Below are positions 9,451 through 18,209 of a DNA stretch of 64,000 bases, in pieces. The DNA comes from JACMLC01 sp963817025. GTDB lineage: Bacteria > Acidobacteriota > Blastocatellia > Pyrinomonadales > Pyrinomonadaceae. How positions within the stretch are numbered: the stretch's first letter is position 1; the number at the start of each line of letters is the position of its first letter. Where the stretch lies: NCBI GenBank assembly GCA_963817025.1, contig CAWFML010000001.1, positions 124,001 to 188,000 on the forward strand. Reading direction: 5' to 3'. Made by a program: the position numbers and the translations under genes. The notes beneath the pieces are model-generated. The model saw nothing but the letters and a program-made list of their open reading frames with translations, searched no databases and was not told the origin of the DNA.

Positions 9451-10167
9451 TCACCGCAGCAACTGTGCTATCGCGTCATTCAGTTTTCCCGCCAGAATGA
9501 AATTCAGCGCGACATAAATCAATAGCACCAGCGCGAGGCCCGCGCCCGCGCTAATCATGGCCCAGAGCGGAAGGCCGTGATCGCGCGGCGGCTCAGGCTG
9601 GTCTGTGACGCGCCAGTGCGGCGACAGCTCGCTCTCCTGCAAACGCCCTGCGCGGCGCAAGTGCTCGGCTGTGTTCTCGATCACGCCTTTTAATTGGTCT
9701 TCGAGATAAATCTTGTACTTGCCTTTAAAACCGAGCAGCATGCAGACGTAATAGACTTCGACCACATCGGCCTCTGTCTCAATCGCAAGGAGCAGCTCGT
9801 CCAGCCGCTCAAAGAACTTGACGCCCGCCAGATGCTCTCCGAAATATTCGAGTTGAAGCGGAAATTTCTCCCACTCTTCGCGCAACGGGAAATCGTTCGT
9901 CAGCACCGTCTCGTCCATAAAGGCCGCGAGGGCAAACTTGACGGAGCGCACCTGCTTCTCGCTCAGGCGATGCCGCGCGGCGCGCTCTTCCATGTCTGTC
10001 AGCAGCCCCGCCACCATCGGGCGCAATTCGTTTGACGGCGCAAGGATTCCGGCCTGCACACGCATTACCAGTTCCAACACCGGCGCAGCCAGACTCACCA
10101 GATCACTGCCCGAACGGGCGGCTCTCCGGCTCATCGCGGCGGCTCTGCGTTCTGCTGTAGCGCTCAT
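9451..10167 (-). CDS. tssL: T6SS inner-membrane protein TssL (DotU/IcmH family), short form
   Basis: TssL is a cytoplasmic helical bundle with one C-terminal membrane anchor that contacts TssM and the TssK-baseplate. The family pattern is clear: SLAAPVLELVMRVQAG near residue 25, AALAAFMDE-type segment (KFALAAFMDETVLTNDFP) near 87, EYFGEHLAGVKFFERLDELL, and VYYVCMLLGFKGKYK near 150. A single membrane segment lies at about 208-232. The peptidoglycan-binding OmpA-like extension found in some TssL proteins is absent, so wall anchoring must come from another protein. No Shine-Dalgarno is visible because a repeat element starts only eight bases before the ATG. Confidence 0.93.
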   Translation of the reverse strand: MSATAERRAAAMSRRAARSGSDLVSLAAPVLELVMRVQAGILAPSNELRPMVAGLLTDMEERAARHRLSEKQVRSVKFALAAFMDETVLTNDFPLREEWEKFPLQLEYFGEHLAGVKFFERLDELLLAIETEADVVEVYYVCMLLGFKGKYKIYLEDQLKGVIENTAEHLRRAGRLQESELSPHWRVTDQPEPPRDHGLPLWAMISAGAGLALVLLIYVALNFILAGKLNDAIAQLLR

Positions 10168-10174
10168 AACTTTT

Positions 10175-10287
10175 AAGGATGAAGGCGGAAAGCGGAAGGA
10201 TGAAAGGCATGCTGTGCAAACATGTAGCCTTTATCTTCCAATAGCGCTCTCTTCATCCTTCATCCTTCCTACTTCATCCTTGCTCTT
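10175..10287. repeat. GGATGAAGGC-type inverted repeat, copy 2
   Basis: Same family as 9324-9437, with left-arm words AAGGATGAAGGCGGAAAG and right-arm words CTTCATCCTTCATCCTTCC. It fills the whole space between tssK and tssL, starting at the tssK stop codon and ending eight bases from the tssL start, so it occupies the place where the tssL ribosome binding site should be. Confidence 0.75.
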
Positions 10288-11640
10288 CTACGGTTTGACC
10301 GCGTACATCTCCAAAGTCTCGTCTGGGATTTCGTCCGGCACGTAGACGGCGATGGTCTTGGAGCCGCGTATGCCATCCCAGTACGGGCCGACCGTGTCGA
10401 GCATGAAATAGTGAAAGCCGACGCGTGTCGGAATCGGCGCGGGCGGCGGCGAAGCATGCGTCAAGGTCACGCCCGGCAGGGCCGAACCGATGACAGCATC
10501 TATCACATCACGCGAAGCGATTTTCACCACACGCGGCACGCCTTCGATGAGGCGGCTTTCGGGAACCTGTGCGCGCACGCCAAGATAGAAACCCGCTTCC
10601 TGCAATAAACGCTCGTCCTGCACGCGGCCAACGTAAAGAGACTCGCGCGTCTTCTCCAAAGGAATCGGCACGCATCTGGTCGGAATCACTGTCTCAAGCA
10701 GTTCGCGTATCTGCGCTGCAAGCTGGCTGAAGGTAAAGTATAAATCCAGATGCTCGTAGCGCACGATGTCCTTCGGGTGATGCGTCGTCGCAAAGGTCAT
10801 CAGGCGTCCGGCCAGTTCGGCCATCTCGCCATAAAGTCTTTCGGGATGCACGACCGGCGTGCGAAAGAGATGCGCGAGTCCCGGAATCGAAGAGTTGACT
10901 GTGTGCAGGAGCCAGAAGACAGCGACCTCCGAGGTCGTGAAATCAGCGAGCGTGGCGGCGCGCTGCCTGCGCTGCTCGCCAAGCGAGCTGCTCTTGGTAA
11001 TCAGTATCTCGACCAGTTGCCGCAGCATGTTGACGAGCCACGGCGAGGCTGTGATGCTCAAAGCGGGCGGGATATAATTTTCCGAAAGCGTGAGTTGCCC
11101 GGTCGCCGTGCGCTCAAGCTCGGCAATCTTGACGGCGCTGTACCCGTCGCGCAATTCATCCGCAAACAGGATACGCAGGTTGCCGCGCGCGAAAGCGAGC
11201 GGCTGTTCATTGTCGCCCGTCGTTTCGTCCGGCACGAGCGCGCCGTCCTGATGAAAGCGCACCATCTGATCGGGCAGCCCGCCGTTGGCTTGAAAGTTTG
11301 CCGCGCCGACACGCTTGGCCGGGATCGCCAGATGAACATCAAGGCGTTCCGCTTCAGGATGAAAATGTTCTTCGATAGGGCGTGGGTCAGGAGCCATATC
11401 CGTCTGCGGGATGTTGAGCAGGAGTCCGTCCGGCATCACTGCGCGACAGCGCACGAGCTGAAAATTGCCGTTAGCGACCGCCTCTCGATTGACCTGTAAA
11501 TCCAGTATGCCCCACTCGTAAGGCATGACGGAAGCCAGACGTGTGCTGAGCAGGTCTTCGTAATAATTGTCCCACTGCTGGAAGTGATGTGGGGTCAGGA
11601 GCATCCCCTCGTTCCAGACAATCTTGCGATACCGGGTCAT
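10288..11640 (-). CDS. tssK: T6SS baseplate protein TssK
   Basis: TssK trimers connect the baseplate to the TssL/TssM membrane complex. The start MTRYRKIVWNEGMLLTPHHFQQWDNYYEDLL is the highly typical TssK opening (W-x-E-G-M-x-L-x-P-H-H-F-Q). The middle domain and the C-terminal receptor-binding part ending in GFHYFMLDTVGPYWDGIRGSKTIAVYVPDE also fit. The 450-residue length is normal. AGGAG lies 14 bases before the ATG. It is the first gene of the T6SS cluster in this window and faces a divergent intergenic region. Confidence 0.96.
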   Translation of the reverse strand: MTRYRKIVWNEGMLLTPHHFQQWDNYYEDLLSTRLASVMPYEWGILDLQVNREAVANGNFQLVRCRAVMPDGLLLNIPQTDMAPDPRPIEEHFHPEAERLDVHLAIPAKRVGAANFQANGGLPDQMVRFHQDGALVPDETTGDNEQPLAFARGNLRILFADELRDGYSAVKIAELERTATGQLTLSENYIPPALSITASPWLVNMLRQLVEILITKSSSLGEQRRQRAATLADFTTSEVAVFWLLHTVNSSIPGLAHLFRTPVVHPERLYGEMAELAGRLMTFATTHHPKDIVRYEHLDLYFTFSQLAAQIRELLETVIPTRCVPIPLEKTRESLYVGRVQDERLLQEAGFYLGVRAQVPESRLIEGVPRVVKIASRDVIDAVIGSALPGVTLTHASPPPAPIPTRVGFHYFMLDTVGPYWDGIRGSKTIAVYVPDEIPDETLEMYAVKP

Positions 11641-12092
11641 ACGTTGCCGAACATCTCCTGTCGGGTTGAATAGATTTTACAGGCAGCCGGAGCTGCCGGT
11701 TTATGGCATCAAGGCTTGCCGGAACGGGTGGCCGCCGCACATCTCTCACGGGCGCGGGTGGGAACAGTTTACAGAAGAGCAGAGACGCCGAACCACTTCA
11801 GACAAATGAAGAGCAGACTGGCCCACAACGGTCTGAAATGGAAACGCCCGGCGCGTGCAGTTCCTTGAACCCGAAGCTGTAAGATTTTGTTCTCTCACGT
11901 GTGATTTGTCAACGCAAGCGACAAAACAGAGTTGAAATCAGCAGGCGCGTCCGCCGGGTTTTCATTGACAGGCACAAAACCCGGCGATAAAGTATGCGCC
12001 CCTTGCATCGCTCGTTCGTAAATTTCAAAGTTAATCATTAACACAGCCTGGTTTTCGTCCATTGATTTTCCATCAAGAGAGGAACATACAAC
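11641..12092. other. divergent intergenic region upstream of tssK
   Basis: About 450 bases between tssK (minus) and a small plus-strand gene. It should carry the T6SS operon promoter. I found no confident promoter, sigma-54 site or operator by eye, and no convincing gene. Confidence 0.4.
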
Positions 12093-12326
12093 ATGAATAA
12101 AGAACGCGTCGCTTTGAGAAATGAGAAGGCGAAACATAAGGCGCAACTGACCGGACTAAAAAACTACATCCGGGAGCTAAAGGCGCAATGTAAAGACTGC
12201 GGCACGGCCCACGAGCATATTAGTGGCGACCTGATGCAAGCAGAGAACGATGCGAATTTTTATGAGACACGTATCAAGAGCATCAACGAAAGGATCAAGG
12301 CTCTGGCCCGAAAGGCCAAACAGTAA
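12093..12326 (+). CDS. small charged coiled-coil-like protein
   Basis: A 77-residue, strongly basic and helical protein (MNKERVALRNEKAKHKAQLTGLKNYIRELK...). One CKDCG motif lies near residue 36, with no second Cys pair, so a complete zinc site is not visible within one chain. The rest is compatible with a helical hairpin or coiled coil. GAGAGGA lies about nine bases before the ATG, which supports real translation. I do not recognise the family. A function in T6SS is possible by position only. Confidence 0.6.
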   Translation: MNKERVALRNEKAKHKAQLTGLKNYIRELKAQCKDCGTAHEHISGDLMQAENDANFYETRIKSINERIKALARKAKQ

Positions 12327-12369
12327 ACTTGCATCTGCCCGATCCTTTCTCTATTTCAGGAGCAGTTCT

Positions 12370-12573
12370 ATGGCAAGCTCAAAAGTAGTGATGTGGATAA
12401 TGTTGCTGGCCGGCGCGCTGGCCGTGGGTGAAGGTTTGCATCAGATGATGTCCACGGCGTTTTGGAGCGCGCATCCGACGACGGCAAGGCTCAACGCCGC
12501 GCTCTACATTCCGGGCGGAATATCCTGTCTGGCGGCTAGCTGGATGTGGAGCGACAGGGCAGACCAAGACTGA
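12370..12573 (+). CDS. small membrane protein
   Basis: A 67-residue protein. The ATG at 12370 has CAGGAG seven bases upstream; longer upstream frames run back into the previous gene. One N-terminal hydrophobic segment (VVMWIMLLAGALAVGEGLHQ) and a second weaker one (LYIPGGISCLAASWMW) suggest one or two membrane passes. No family recognised. It follows the small coiled-coil gene by 43 bases and its stop is only four bases from the end of the convergent DinB-like gene. Confidence 0.6.
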   Translation: MASSKVVMWIMLLAGALAVGEGLHQMMSTAFWSAHPTTARLNAALYIPGGISCLAASWMWSDRADQD

Positions 12574-12577
12574 GGAT

Positions 12578-13069
12578 TCATAGCGACGCACGTTTTGTTA
12601 ATCCGCCGCGCACTTCGCTCAACTCAAGCAAGTGCGCGCGGTCGTGCTCCTGCATCATGCAGAGCAATCTTTCCAGCGTAATGTGGCCTGTCTGCTCGAA
12701 AGTTCCAGTGCGTTTCAGTTGCTCTTGAGAGAGACTCTTGATTGTTTGCACATTGCTCTGCCGCGCATGTGTGAAAGCATCCAGCGCGGCCTTCAATTCC
12801 TGCTCGTTATAATCACGCTCTTCAGCCAGTTTCGCGCCATTCAAATCCTGAAGGAAAGGCTGGTCTTCCGTCAAAATCCTGCCGATGCGCGTGCTGTAGC
12901 CTTCCTCTTCAATATCGCGCAGGTGACAAATATTTTCGACCGCCGAAAAATCTGTCGCAGAAGGTTTCCAGCGCGTCTCGCCTTCGGTCAAGCCTTCGGT
13001 CAACTGCCGCACGGCGGCGGGAGTCTCCGCCAGAAAATCAATTAGCTCTTCAAGTTCCTGCTCGGTCAT
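12578..13069 (-). CDS. DinB-like four-helix bundle protein
   Basis: The 163-residue protein matches the DinB/YfiT-like superfamily, whose members use three His residues to bind a metal and often act as thiol-dependent transferases. A His in ENICHLRDIEE near residue 49 and the HDRAH pair in MMQEHDRAHLLEL near residue 140 give the expected H...HxxxH metal triad. The TEGETRWKPSATDFSAVENICHLRD segment is typical. The physiological substrate cannot be told from sequence. Downstream of def in the same direction. Confidence 0.85.
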   Translation of the reverse strand: MTEQELEELIDFLAETPAAVRQLTEGLTEGETRWKPSATDFSAVENICHLRDIEEEGYSTRIGRILTEDQPFLQDLNGAKLAEERDYNEQELKAALDAFTHARQSNVQTIKSLSQEQLKRTGTFEQTGHITLERLLCMMQEHDRAHLLELSEVRGGLTKRASL

Positions 13070-13098
13070 GGTTTCTCATCAGGCTCTGTGATGCTCGG

Positions 13099-13590
13099 CT
13101 AATCCCACTTTCTTATTTTCTGGAAACGCTTTTTGACCATCTCGCGCTTGAGCGGCGAGAGGCGGTTGATAAAGAGTATGCCGTCACAGTGATCCGTTTC
13201 GTGCTGCAAGCAGCGCGCGGCGAGGCCAGTCGCTTCCTGCTCGAAAAAATTCCCCTCCGCATCCTGCGCGCGCAGGCGAACACGCGCGGCGCGCTTCAGT
13301 TGAGAAGCAACCTTGCCAACAGACAGACATCCTTCTTCGCCGGCTTGCTCGCCGTCTGCTTCGATGATTTCGGGGTTGGCCGCAACCAGCTTGATGCCGT
13401 CGCAATCCATCACGAACAGGCGGAGCGAGAGACCGACCTGCTGCGCGGCAAGGCCGACGCCTTCCGCCTCGTACATCGTCTCGAACATGTCCGCGACCAG
13501 TTGCTTTAACTCGTCGTCAAACTCTTCGACCGCGTCACCGGCTTCTGCGAGAACCTTTGCGGGATATTCTGTGATTTTCAAACTCGCCAT
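13099..13590 (-). CDS. def: peptide deformylase
   Basis: Removes the N-formyl group from nascent proteins. All three family motifs are visible: G44VGLAAQQVG, EEGCLS (Cys88 metal ligand) and QHETDH (His130 and His134 metal ligands, Glu131 catalytic base). The last motif reads HETDHCDG, with Cys where Leu is usual, next to the active site. I chose the ATG at 13590 (MASLKITEYP, 163 residues), which leaves a ten-base gap to the upstream gene; a GTG at 13620 would overlap that gene by 20 bases. Confidence 0.94.
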   Translation of the reverse strand: MASLKITEYPAKVLAEAGDAVEEFDDELKQLVADMFETMYEAEGVGLAAQQVGLSLRLFVMDCDGIKLVAANPEIIEADGEQAGEEGCLSVGKVASQLKRAARVRLRAQDAEGNFFEQEATGLAARCLQHETDHCDGILFINRLSPLKREMVKKRFQKIRKWD

Positions 13591-13600
13591 CGCCGTCCGC

Positions 13601-13801
13601 TCAACTTGTCCGCCTGTCACGCGCGACGCGCCCGCCGCGCTTCCATGTCTCTTTCAGATTGACGCGCTTCTCCTGCCTGCTGACGCATGACCAGCAGAGA
13701 TAATGCGCGCGATTGTCCGGGCCGATGGACTTGATAAGGTGCTGGCTCTCCTGATCGCATCTCTCGCATACCACGGGAGCATCTTTAATAGCTTCCGTCA
13801 T
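13601..13801 (-). CDS. small zinc-ribbon protein
   Basis: A 66-residue protein with two CxxC pairs, C12ERC15 and C36WSC39, a typical four-cysteine zinc ribbon, followed by a basic tail (RQEKRVNLKETWKRGGR). It directly precedes def (ten bases), so the two are probably co-transcribed. The basic tail could bind RNA or DNA, but the function is not known to me. Confidence 0.7.
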   Translation of the reverse strand: MTEAIKDAPVVCERCDQESQHLIKSIGPDNRAHYLCWSCVSRQEKRVNLKETWKRGGRVARDRRTS

Positions 13802-13872
13802 CTCTTCTCCTCAATTCCCGGCAGCAGTCTCGCATGCACGCTTGAAGCTTTCCCACCAGAGAGCGCACACAA

Positions 13873-13961
13873 CTTCGACCTGCAATGATGCTCTCGCACC
13901 GTCAAAGGCGCGAAGGGCCATATTTGGTGAGCAAGACCACAGACGCGCTTGCAGGTCGAAG
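13873..13961. repeat. 13-bp inverted repeat with 63-bp spacer
   Basis: CTTCGACCTGCAA (13873-13885) and its exact complement TTGCAGGTCGAAG (13949-13961) face each other. The sequence between them has no gene. It lies just upstream of the zinc-ribbon/def unit, so it may be a leader structure or a small mobile remnant. Confidence 0.5.
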
Positions 13962-14016
13962 ATGTCTACGCTCTTCCATAGGAAAGCTCCGGCACATGAC
14001 GCCGAAGAGGATATAA

Positions 14017-14301
14017 GTAAAAAGGCAAAAGGTAAAAGGCAAAAGGTATAAAAGCATTCAGTAGGGGGTCAGTTTCACAAACAGCGAAGAAAAAACATAT
14101 TCCCGCAAAGGCGCAAAGGCGCAAAGAAAAGCACGCAAAGGTGTTGAGCATTAATCTATCTTGAACCTTCTCTTCGCGTCTTGCTTTGCGCCTTTGCGCG
14201 AGATTCTTTCGTGATGATGGCTAGCTACCAGTATTTCAAACTCAACCACTATCAAACATTCAAACCTTCTTCACTTTTGCCTTTTACCTTTTGCCTTTTT
14301 A
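14017..14301. repeat. nested inverted repeats
   Basis: The outer arms are AAAAAGGCAAAAGGTAAAAG-type words (14017-14050) facing their complement (14272-14302). Nested between them is a second inverted repeat of a different family (14099-14203): CCCGCAAAGGCGCAAAGG on the left and CTTTGCGCCTTTGCGCG on the right. This looks like one element inserted into another. The outer right arm forms the last codon and stop of the GT39 gene. Confidence 0.7.
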
Positions 14302-15819
14302 CTTCCGCTGCAAGCGTCTGACAATCGAGCGGTAGAAATATCTGGTCTCTTCGACGGTGTAATACTTGTTGACAAATTCTTCGAGCGTCGCGCAGTTGTA
14401 ACTGATGTTTGCGAATTCGCAGTTCCCGTCCGTCACGAGCCACAATTGCGCCGGGTCGCTGCCGGCGCGTTCCAGCGCGGCGAGAATCTCACGCTCGTCC
14501 CGCAGGATATAGTCGTGAAAATCAAACCGCTCAAAAGTGTTCTCTCGCGGAAGAGGCACAAGCCGATTTTGACCAGAATAGTAACGCGACAGGGGCAATT
14601 CCGCTCCCCCATGAAAGACGAGGATGGCCTGTCCCGGCTTTTCCGCAGCCATCAGGTAAGCGGCCACGCGTTGCCAGTCGCCCTGCTTAGCCATCTGCCC
14701 GTACCGCCCGTAAAGAAAAACAGAGGCGAGGATGAGCACAATCAAAGTCCAGACCGCGATGGCCTTTTTCTTGCCCGACAGGATGACTATCGAAAATGCT
14801 GCAAAGATGATGGGAAGAAAAATGAAGACCGTGTGCCGCTCCTGAAGCAGCAGTTGACCTGAGACGCGAGAGATCAAGAGCAGCATAATCGCCAGCGTCA
14901 TCACAATAGTCCAGAGAGCTATGTCTTCCTGAGCGATGCGACGACGCTTGCTGGCAACAATCCAGATGATGGCAACATAGCAGAGTCTCAACAACCAGAC
15001 GCGGGCCTCAGACAGCGGCTCAGCGACGGCTGGCACCAGATAATCTTTGACACGCCAGAAGACAAACTCGACGCCCTCGTACCAGGAGCCTTTATCACGC
15101 ATCGGAGCCGTGTGCGCCGACATCTGATGACGTATAAAAGGCAGCATCGGCGCAAAGCAGACTCCGGCTATCGCCATCCCGGCGAGATATTCAAACAGTG
15201 GCCGCCAACGCCGCAGGATAAGCAGCGCGCACGCGTTTGCGACCAGCAGAAAACCCACGTAGTAATGCGTATAAAGCGAGATGACGGCGAGCAGTATGTA
15301 ACAGACCTGCGCGCCCCGCTTGCGCGCGTCCGACAGGTAGCCGTCATAGAACGCGAGCAGCAGCAGCGCAGATAAAAGCAGCACCAGAGCATAGAGCCGT
15401 ATCTCAACCGCGACGTAAATGGTCAGCGGATTAAAAGCCACTGCCGCAGCAATCCAGCCCGGATGCACATCCTTCCAGAACCTGCTTGAAAGAACGGCTA
15501 CGACCTTGATGGCGATTGCCACGCAGATGACGGACACCAGTCGCGCGAAGAAGATCGAGCTATTGATTTTTCGCCACAGTCCGAGGAGCACGAAATAGAG
15601 CGGGGCTTGCAACTCGAAGTTCAGAGCCTGTGAGAGAGCATCGCCGACGCCCCTGTCGGTCGTGTGCAGCGAAAAAGCTTCGTCCACCCAGATGTTGAGC
15701 TTGTAAGAGAGTGTGAGCGTGACGGCGAGATTGACGAGGATGATAAAGGGGACGGCCAGCTTTGCATAAACATCAGCCAGCGATTTTCTTTTTGTTCCGG
15801 CCCCGTTTGGTGTCTGCAA
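14299..15819 (-). CDS. GT39/ArnT-like integral membrane glycosyltransferase
   Basis: Proteins of this fold use lipid-linked sugars (polyprenyl-phosphate sugars) and transfer them on the periplasmic side. The chain has about ten hydrophobic segments and the conserved acidic pair after the first one, LNIWVDEAFS (Asp46/Glu47), as in GT39/GT83 enzymes, followed by the ELQAPLYFVLLGLW motif. The C-terminal 140 residues are soluble and probably periplasmic. The only start in frame is a TTG at 15819, 16 bases after the preceding gene. Last gene of the glycan operon. The final codons and stop lie in a repeat element, so the native C-terminus may have been altered. Confidence 0.82.
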   Translation of the reverse strand: MQTPNGAGTKRKSLADVYAKLAVPFIILVNLAVTLTLSYKLNIWVDEAFSLHTTDRGVGDALSQALNFELQAPLYFVLLGLWRKINSSIFFARLVSVICVAIAIKVVAVLSSRFWKDVHPGWIAAAVAFNPLTIYVAVEIRLYALVLLLSALLLLAFYDGYLSDARKRGAQVCYILLAVISLYTHYYVGFLLVANACALLILRRWRPLFEYLAGMAIAGVCFAPMLPFIRHQMSAHTAPMRDKGSWYEGVEFVFWRVKDYLVPAVAEPLSEARVWLLRLCYVAIIWIVASKRRRIAQEDIALWTIVMTLAIMLLLISRVSGQLLLQERHTVFIFLPIIFAAFSIVILSGKKKAIAVWTLIVLILASVFLYGRYGQMAKQGDWQRVAAYLMAAEKPGQAILVFHGGAELPLSRYYSGQNRLVPLPRENTFERFDFHDYILRDEREILAALERAGSDPAQLWLVTDGNCEFANISYNCATLEEFVNKYYTVEETRYFYRSIVRRLQRK

Positions 15820-15835
15820 AGATTTTTGGTTCCTG

Positions 15836-16849
15836 TTACCCCTCTGTGCCGACGCTGCGCATGCGGCTGACGCGTGGGAGGCTGAAGTTAGGTTTGACCG
15901 AAGGCAGGTTCGCTCCGCCGGTCGCCACCCTTTGCGCGTACTCGCTCAGATTCAGCACTGTAAAATTTTCCGCCAGCAGGCGCAACACTTCGCCGACCAC
16001 TTCCAACTTTTGCGCGCTCTGCATTCTCATCGCCGGGAAAAATGAAAGCTCCGAAGTATCGTCCGCGCCGAGAAAATCAAGCGGATGCAGCAGCAGCGAC
16101 GGCTCCGTCTTCGTCAAACGGCAGAGCTGCATCGCGGTTTTGAAATAACGCACGGCCACCTTCGGCGCAAACACGCTCAAGTAAAGAATGTAGCTGACAT
16201 GAATCGGAATTTTAAAGAGCGGCATCGTCGTCACTGGAATTTCCAGCAACTCGCGCTCGTCCATCTGCCAGCGATACGGCTTGACGGGCCTCAAGCCTTC
16301 GCTCATTTTCCCGAACAACTCTTTGCGCTCCTGCTTTTCCTCTGCGGTCAGCTTCGTCGTCATGAAATAATAATAACGCGCGAGCGGCCCCATGTAAGTC
16401 GGAAAGGTCGAAGCGTCATACAGGTAGCCGCGCCGCAAGAGCACTTTTAAAATGTCCTTCGAGAAGATAAAGCCCGGCCCGCGAAAACCAATGGGCCGCT
16501 GCCCTGTCACACGCTCAATCGCCTCTTCGGCTTCGGCCAGCTCGGCTTCGATTTCCGCTTCGGGATACAGGTGCAGCCACGGCTCGTGATGGAACGAATG
16601 GTTGCCGACCTCATGCCCGGCGGCTGAAATCTGTGCCAGGGCCTCCGCGTTCTTTTCCAGCGCGGCGTCCTGACCGACGATGAAAAAAGTAATCTTTAGC
16701 TTGCGCTCTGCAAGAAACGTGAGAGCGCGCGGCACGACCACATCGAGGTAGGAAGGAAAAGTCTCCCAGCCTGCATCGCCATGCGTCTTCATATAAGACC
16801 ACTGGTTATCAAGGTCTAGAGACAGGCTGGCAGATAGCTTCTTCTTCAT
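15836..16849 (-). CDS. polysaccharide deacetylase (NodB-fold)
   Basis: A carbohydrate-esterase-4 type deacetylase. The metal/catalytic motif appears as SLSLDLDNQWS near residues 8-17, motif 2 as GNHSFHHE (H-S-x-x-H) near 105 and the RGPG motif near 147. There is no signal peptide, so it may work on lipid-linked glycan intermediates in the cytoplasm, as in several exopolysaccharide loci. It overlaps the upstream FAD oxidoreductase gene by 41 bases, which implies coupled translation. Confidence 0.85.
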   Translation of the reverse strand: MKKKLSASLSLDLDNQWSYMKTHGDAGWETFPSYLDVVVPRALTFLAERKLKITFFIVGQDAALEKNAEALAQISAAGHEVGNHSFHHEPWLHLYPEAEIEAELAEAEEAIERVTGQRPIGFRGPGFIFSKDILKVLLRRGYLYDASTFPTYMGPLARYYYFMTTKLTAEEKQERKELFGKMSEGLRPVKPYRWQMDERELLEIPVTTMPLFKIPIHVSYILYLSVFAPKVAVRYFKTAMQLCRLTKTEPSLLLHPLDFLGADDTSELSFFPAMRMQSAQKLEVVGEVLRLLAENFTVLNLSEYAQRVATGGANLPSVKPNFSLPRVSRMRSVGTEG

Positions 16850-18209
16850 AATCCTTCAAAAAATTTTCCGTAGCAAATAATCTTTCGGGCAATGCCAAAA
16901 GCCGGGCGACAGATTTTTCCGCAAGCTGTACGGTTTCGTTGACGTTCAATGTGCCGTTAACGATATGCGCCGAATTAATGATATGCAAACCGTCCACGCT
17001 CGTCTCCATCGCGGGGAGCTTTGCGGAATAGTCGAGGGTCGGAATCGGAAACACATATCGCACGCGCGAGACGCGAAAACTGACGACATCCGTTTCCACA
17101 AAATGCGGGTACATGCGCGCAATCGCTTTCAGAAAACTCTCTTTAATCTCTTCGTCCGAGAGAGAGAAAGCCGCATCATCCGGCGCAACATATTTCGGGA
17201 GATAAACCAGCGCATGCCCGCCAAACTGTTCACGGTCTACTAAAGCAGACATCTCGATGACGGCTGTGAAGGGAACGAAAGAGTCCGTGATGTTCGTCAC
17301 ATAAAAGTCCGCGAGCGGCTTCTTCAGCAAGAGCGACGCGCAGATAATGCCCTGATACTGCACGCCATCAAGCTTAGCTTTCTCTTCATCCGTCAATCCC
17401 TGACAAACCCGCGCGGCAACCGTTCCAGGCACGGTCAGCACAACTTGATCGAAGGTCTCGCGCTTCCCTTCTGCAAACTCCAGGCTCAATGCGCCGGACG
17501 CTTCTGTCTCCACGCTCTTAACCGCGTGGCCCAATTTGATCTTGACGCCCTTCTCTTCCAACACCTCGCTGAAACGTGCAAGGATGCGCGCGTAGCCGCC
17601 GGGGACATAGCCGAACATCTCTTTTTTCAAGCCCGTGCGCCGCGCCGCGTACATCCGCGCAATCGTGGCCCAGATAAAAGCCGCTGAAGCTTTTTTATAA
17701 TTTTCGCCGAGCTTGGCGCGCAGGAGCGGCAGCCAGATTTTCTCGAACGTCTTGCGCCCGGATAATTTCCTGAGCCAGTCTGCGACCGGAATCTTTTCCA
17801 GCCGCTGCCAGTCTTTGACGCGCGCAGCATAAAAAATCGTGCCGCCGAGACGCAGTTTCCCCAACAGGCCGAGCGGGGGGAATTTGAGAAACTCCACAGT
17901 GTTCGACATCGAAAGAAGCTGGCCGTCCGTGTAAAAACCCGTCCGCGTCTCGACCCACTGCATCTCTTTTTCGAGCTTTAGCTGTTCGAGCAAAGCGCGG
18001 AGGCGCAAGTCCGAAAGCAGCGTCACATGATAATGCCTGTCCCACACTACATCGCCCAACTTCCATGCGCTTGCCAATCCGCCGGGATGAGACGCGCTTT
18101 CATACAGGGTCACACGCTTGCCCGCTTCAGCCAGACGAAGCGCGAGCGTCATGCCGAGCAATCCGCCGCCGACAATGGCCCACTGTTCAGATGTTGAAGA
18201 TTGAATCAT
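16809..18209 (-). CDS. FAD-dependent amine-oxidase/desaturase-like oxidoreductase
   Basis: The N-terminal IVGGGLLGMTLALRLAEAGKRVTLYE (residues 12-37) is a dinucleotide-binding fold, followed by the GGLA motif seen in protoporphyrinogen oxidase, phytoene desaturase and UDP-galactopyranose-mutase-like enzymes. The C-terminal GLHIINSAHIVNGTLNVNETV segment is the usual second FAD-binding part. In glycan loci such enzymes often have unassigned roles in sugar modification. The start overlaps the acetyltransferase stop by four bases. Substrate unknown. Confidence 0.85.
   Translation of the reverse strand: MIQSSTSEQWAIVGGGLLGMTLALRLAEAGKRVTLYESASHPGGLASAWKLGDVVWDRHYHVTLLSDLRLRALLEQLKLEKEMQWVETRTGFYTDGQLLSMSNTVEFLKFPPLGLLGKLRLGGTIFYAARVKDWQRLEKIPVADWLRKLSGRKTFEKIWLPLLRAKLGENYKKASAAFIWATIARMYAARRTGLKKEMFGYVPGGYARILARFSEVLEEKGVKIKLGHAVKSVETEASGALSLEFAEGKRETFDQVVLTVPGTVAARVCQGLTDEEKAKLDGVQYQGIICASLLLKKPLADFYVTNITDSFVPFTAVIEMSALVDREQFGGHALVYLPKYVAPDDAAFSLSDEEIKESFLKAIARMYPHFVETDVVSFRVSRVRYVFPIPTLDYSAKLPAMETSVDGLHIINSAHIVNGTLNVNETVQLAEKSVARLLALPERLFATENFLKDYEEEAICQPVSRP

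Noticed and set aside
67..11640. Contractile phage tail or extracellular injection system
   Set aside because: tssK, tssL, tssM and tssA are specific to type VI secretion; no phage tail or eCIS genes are present.
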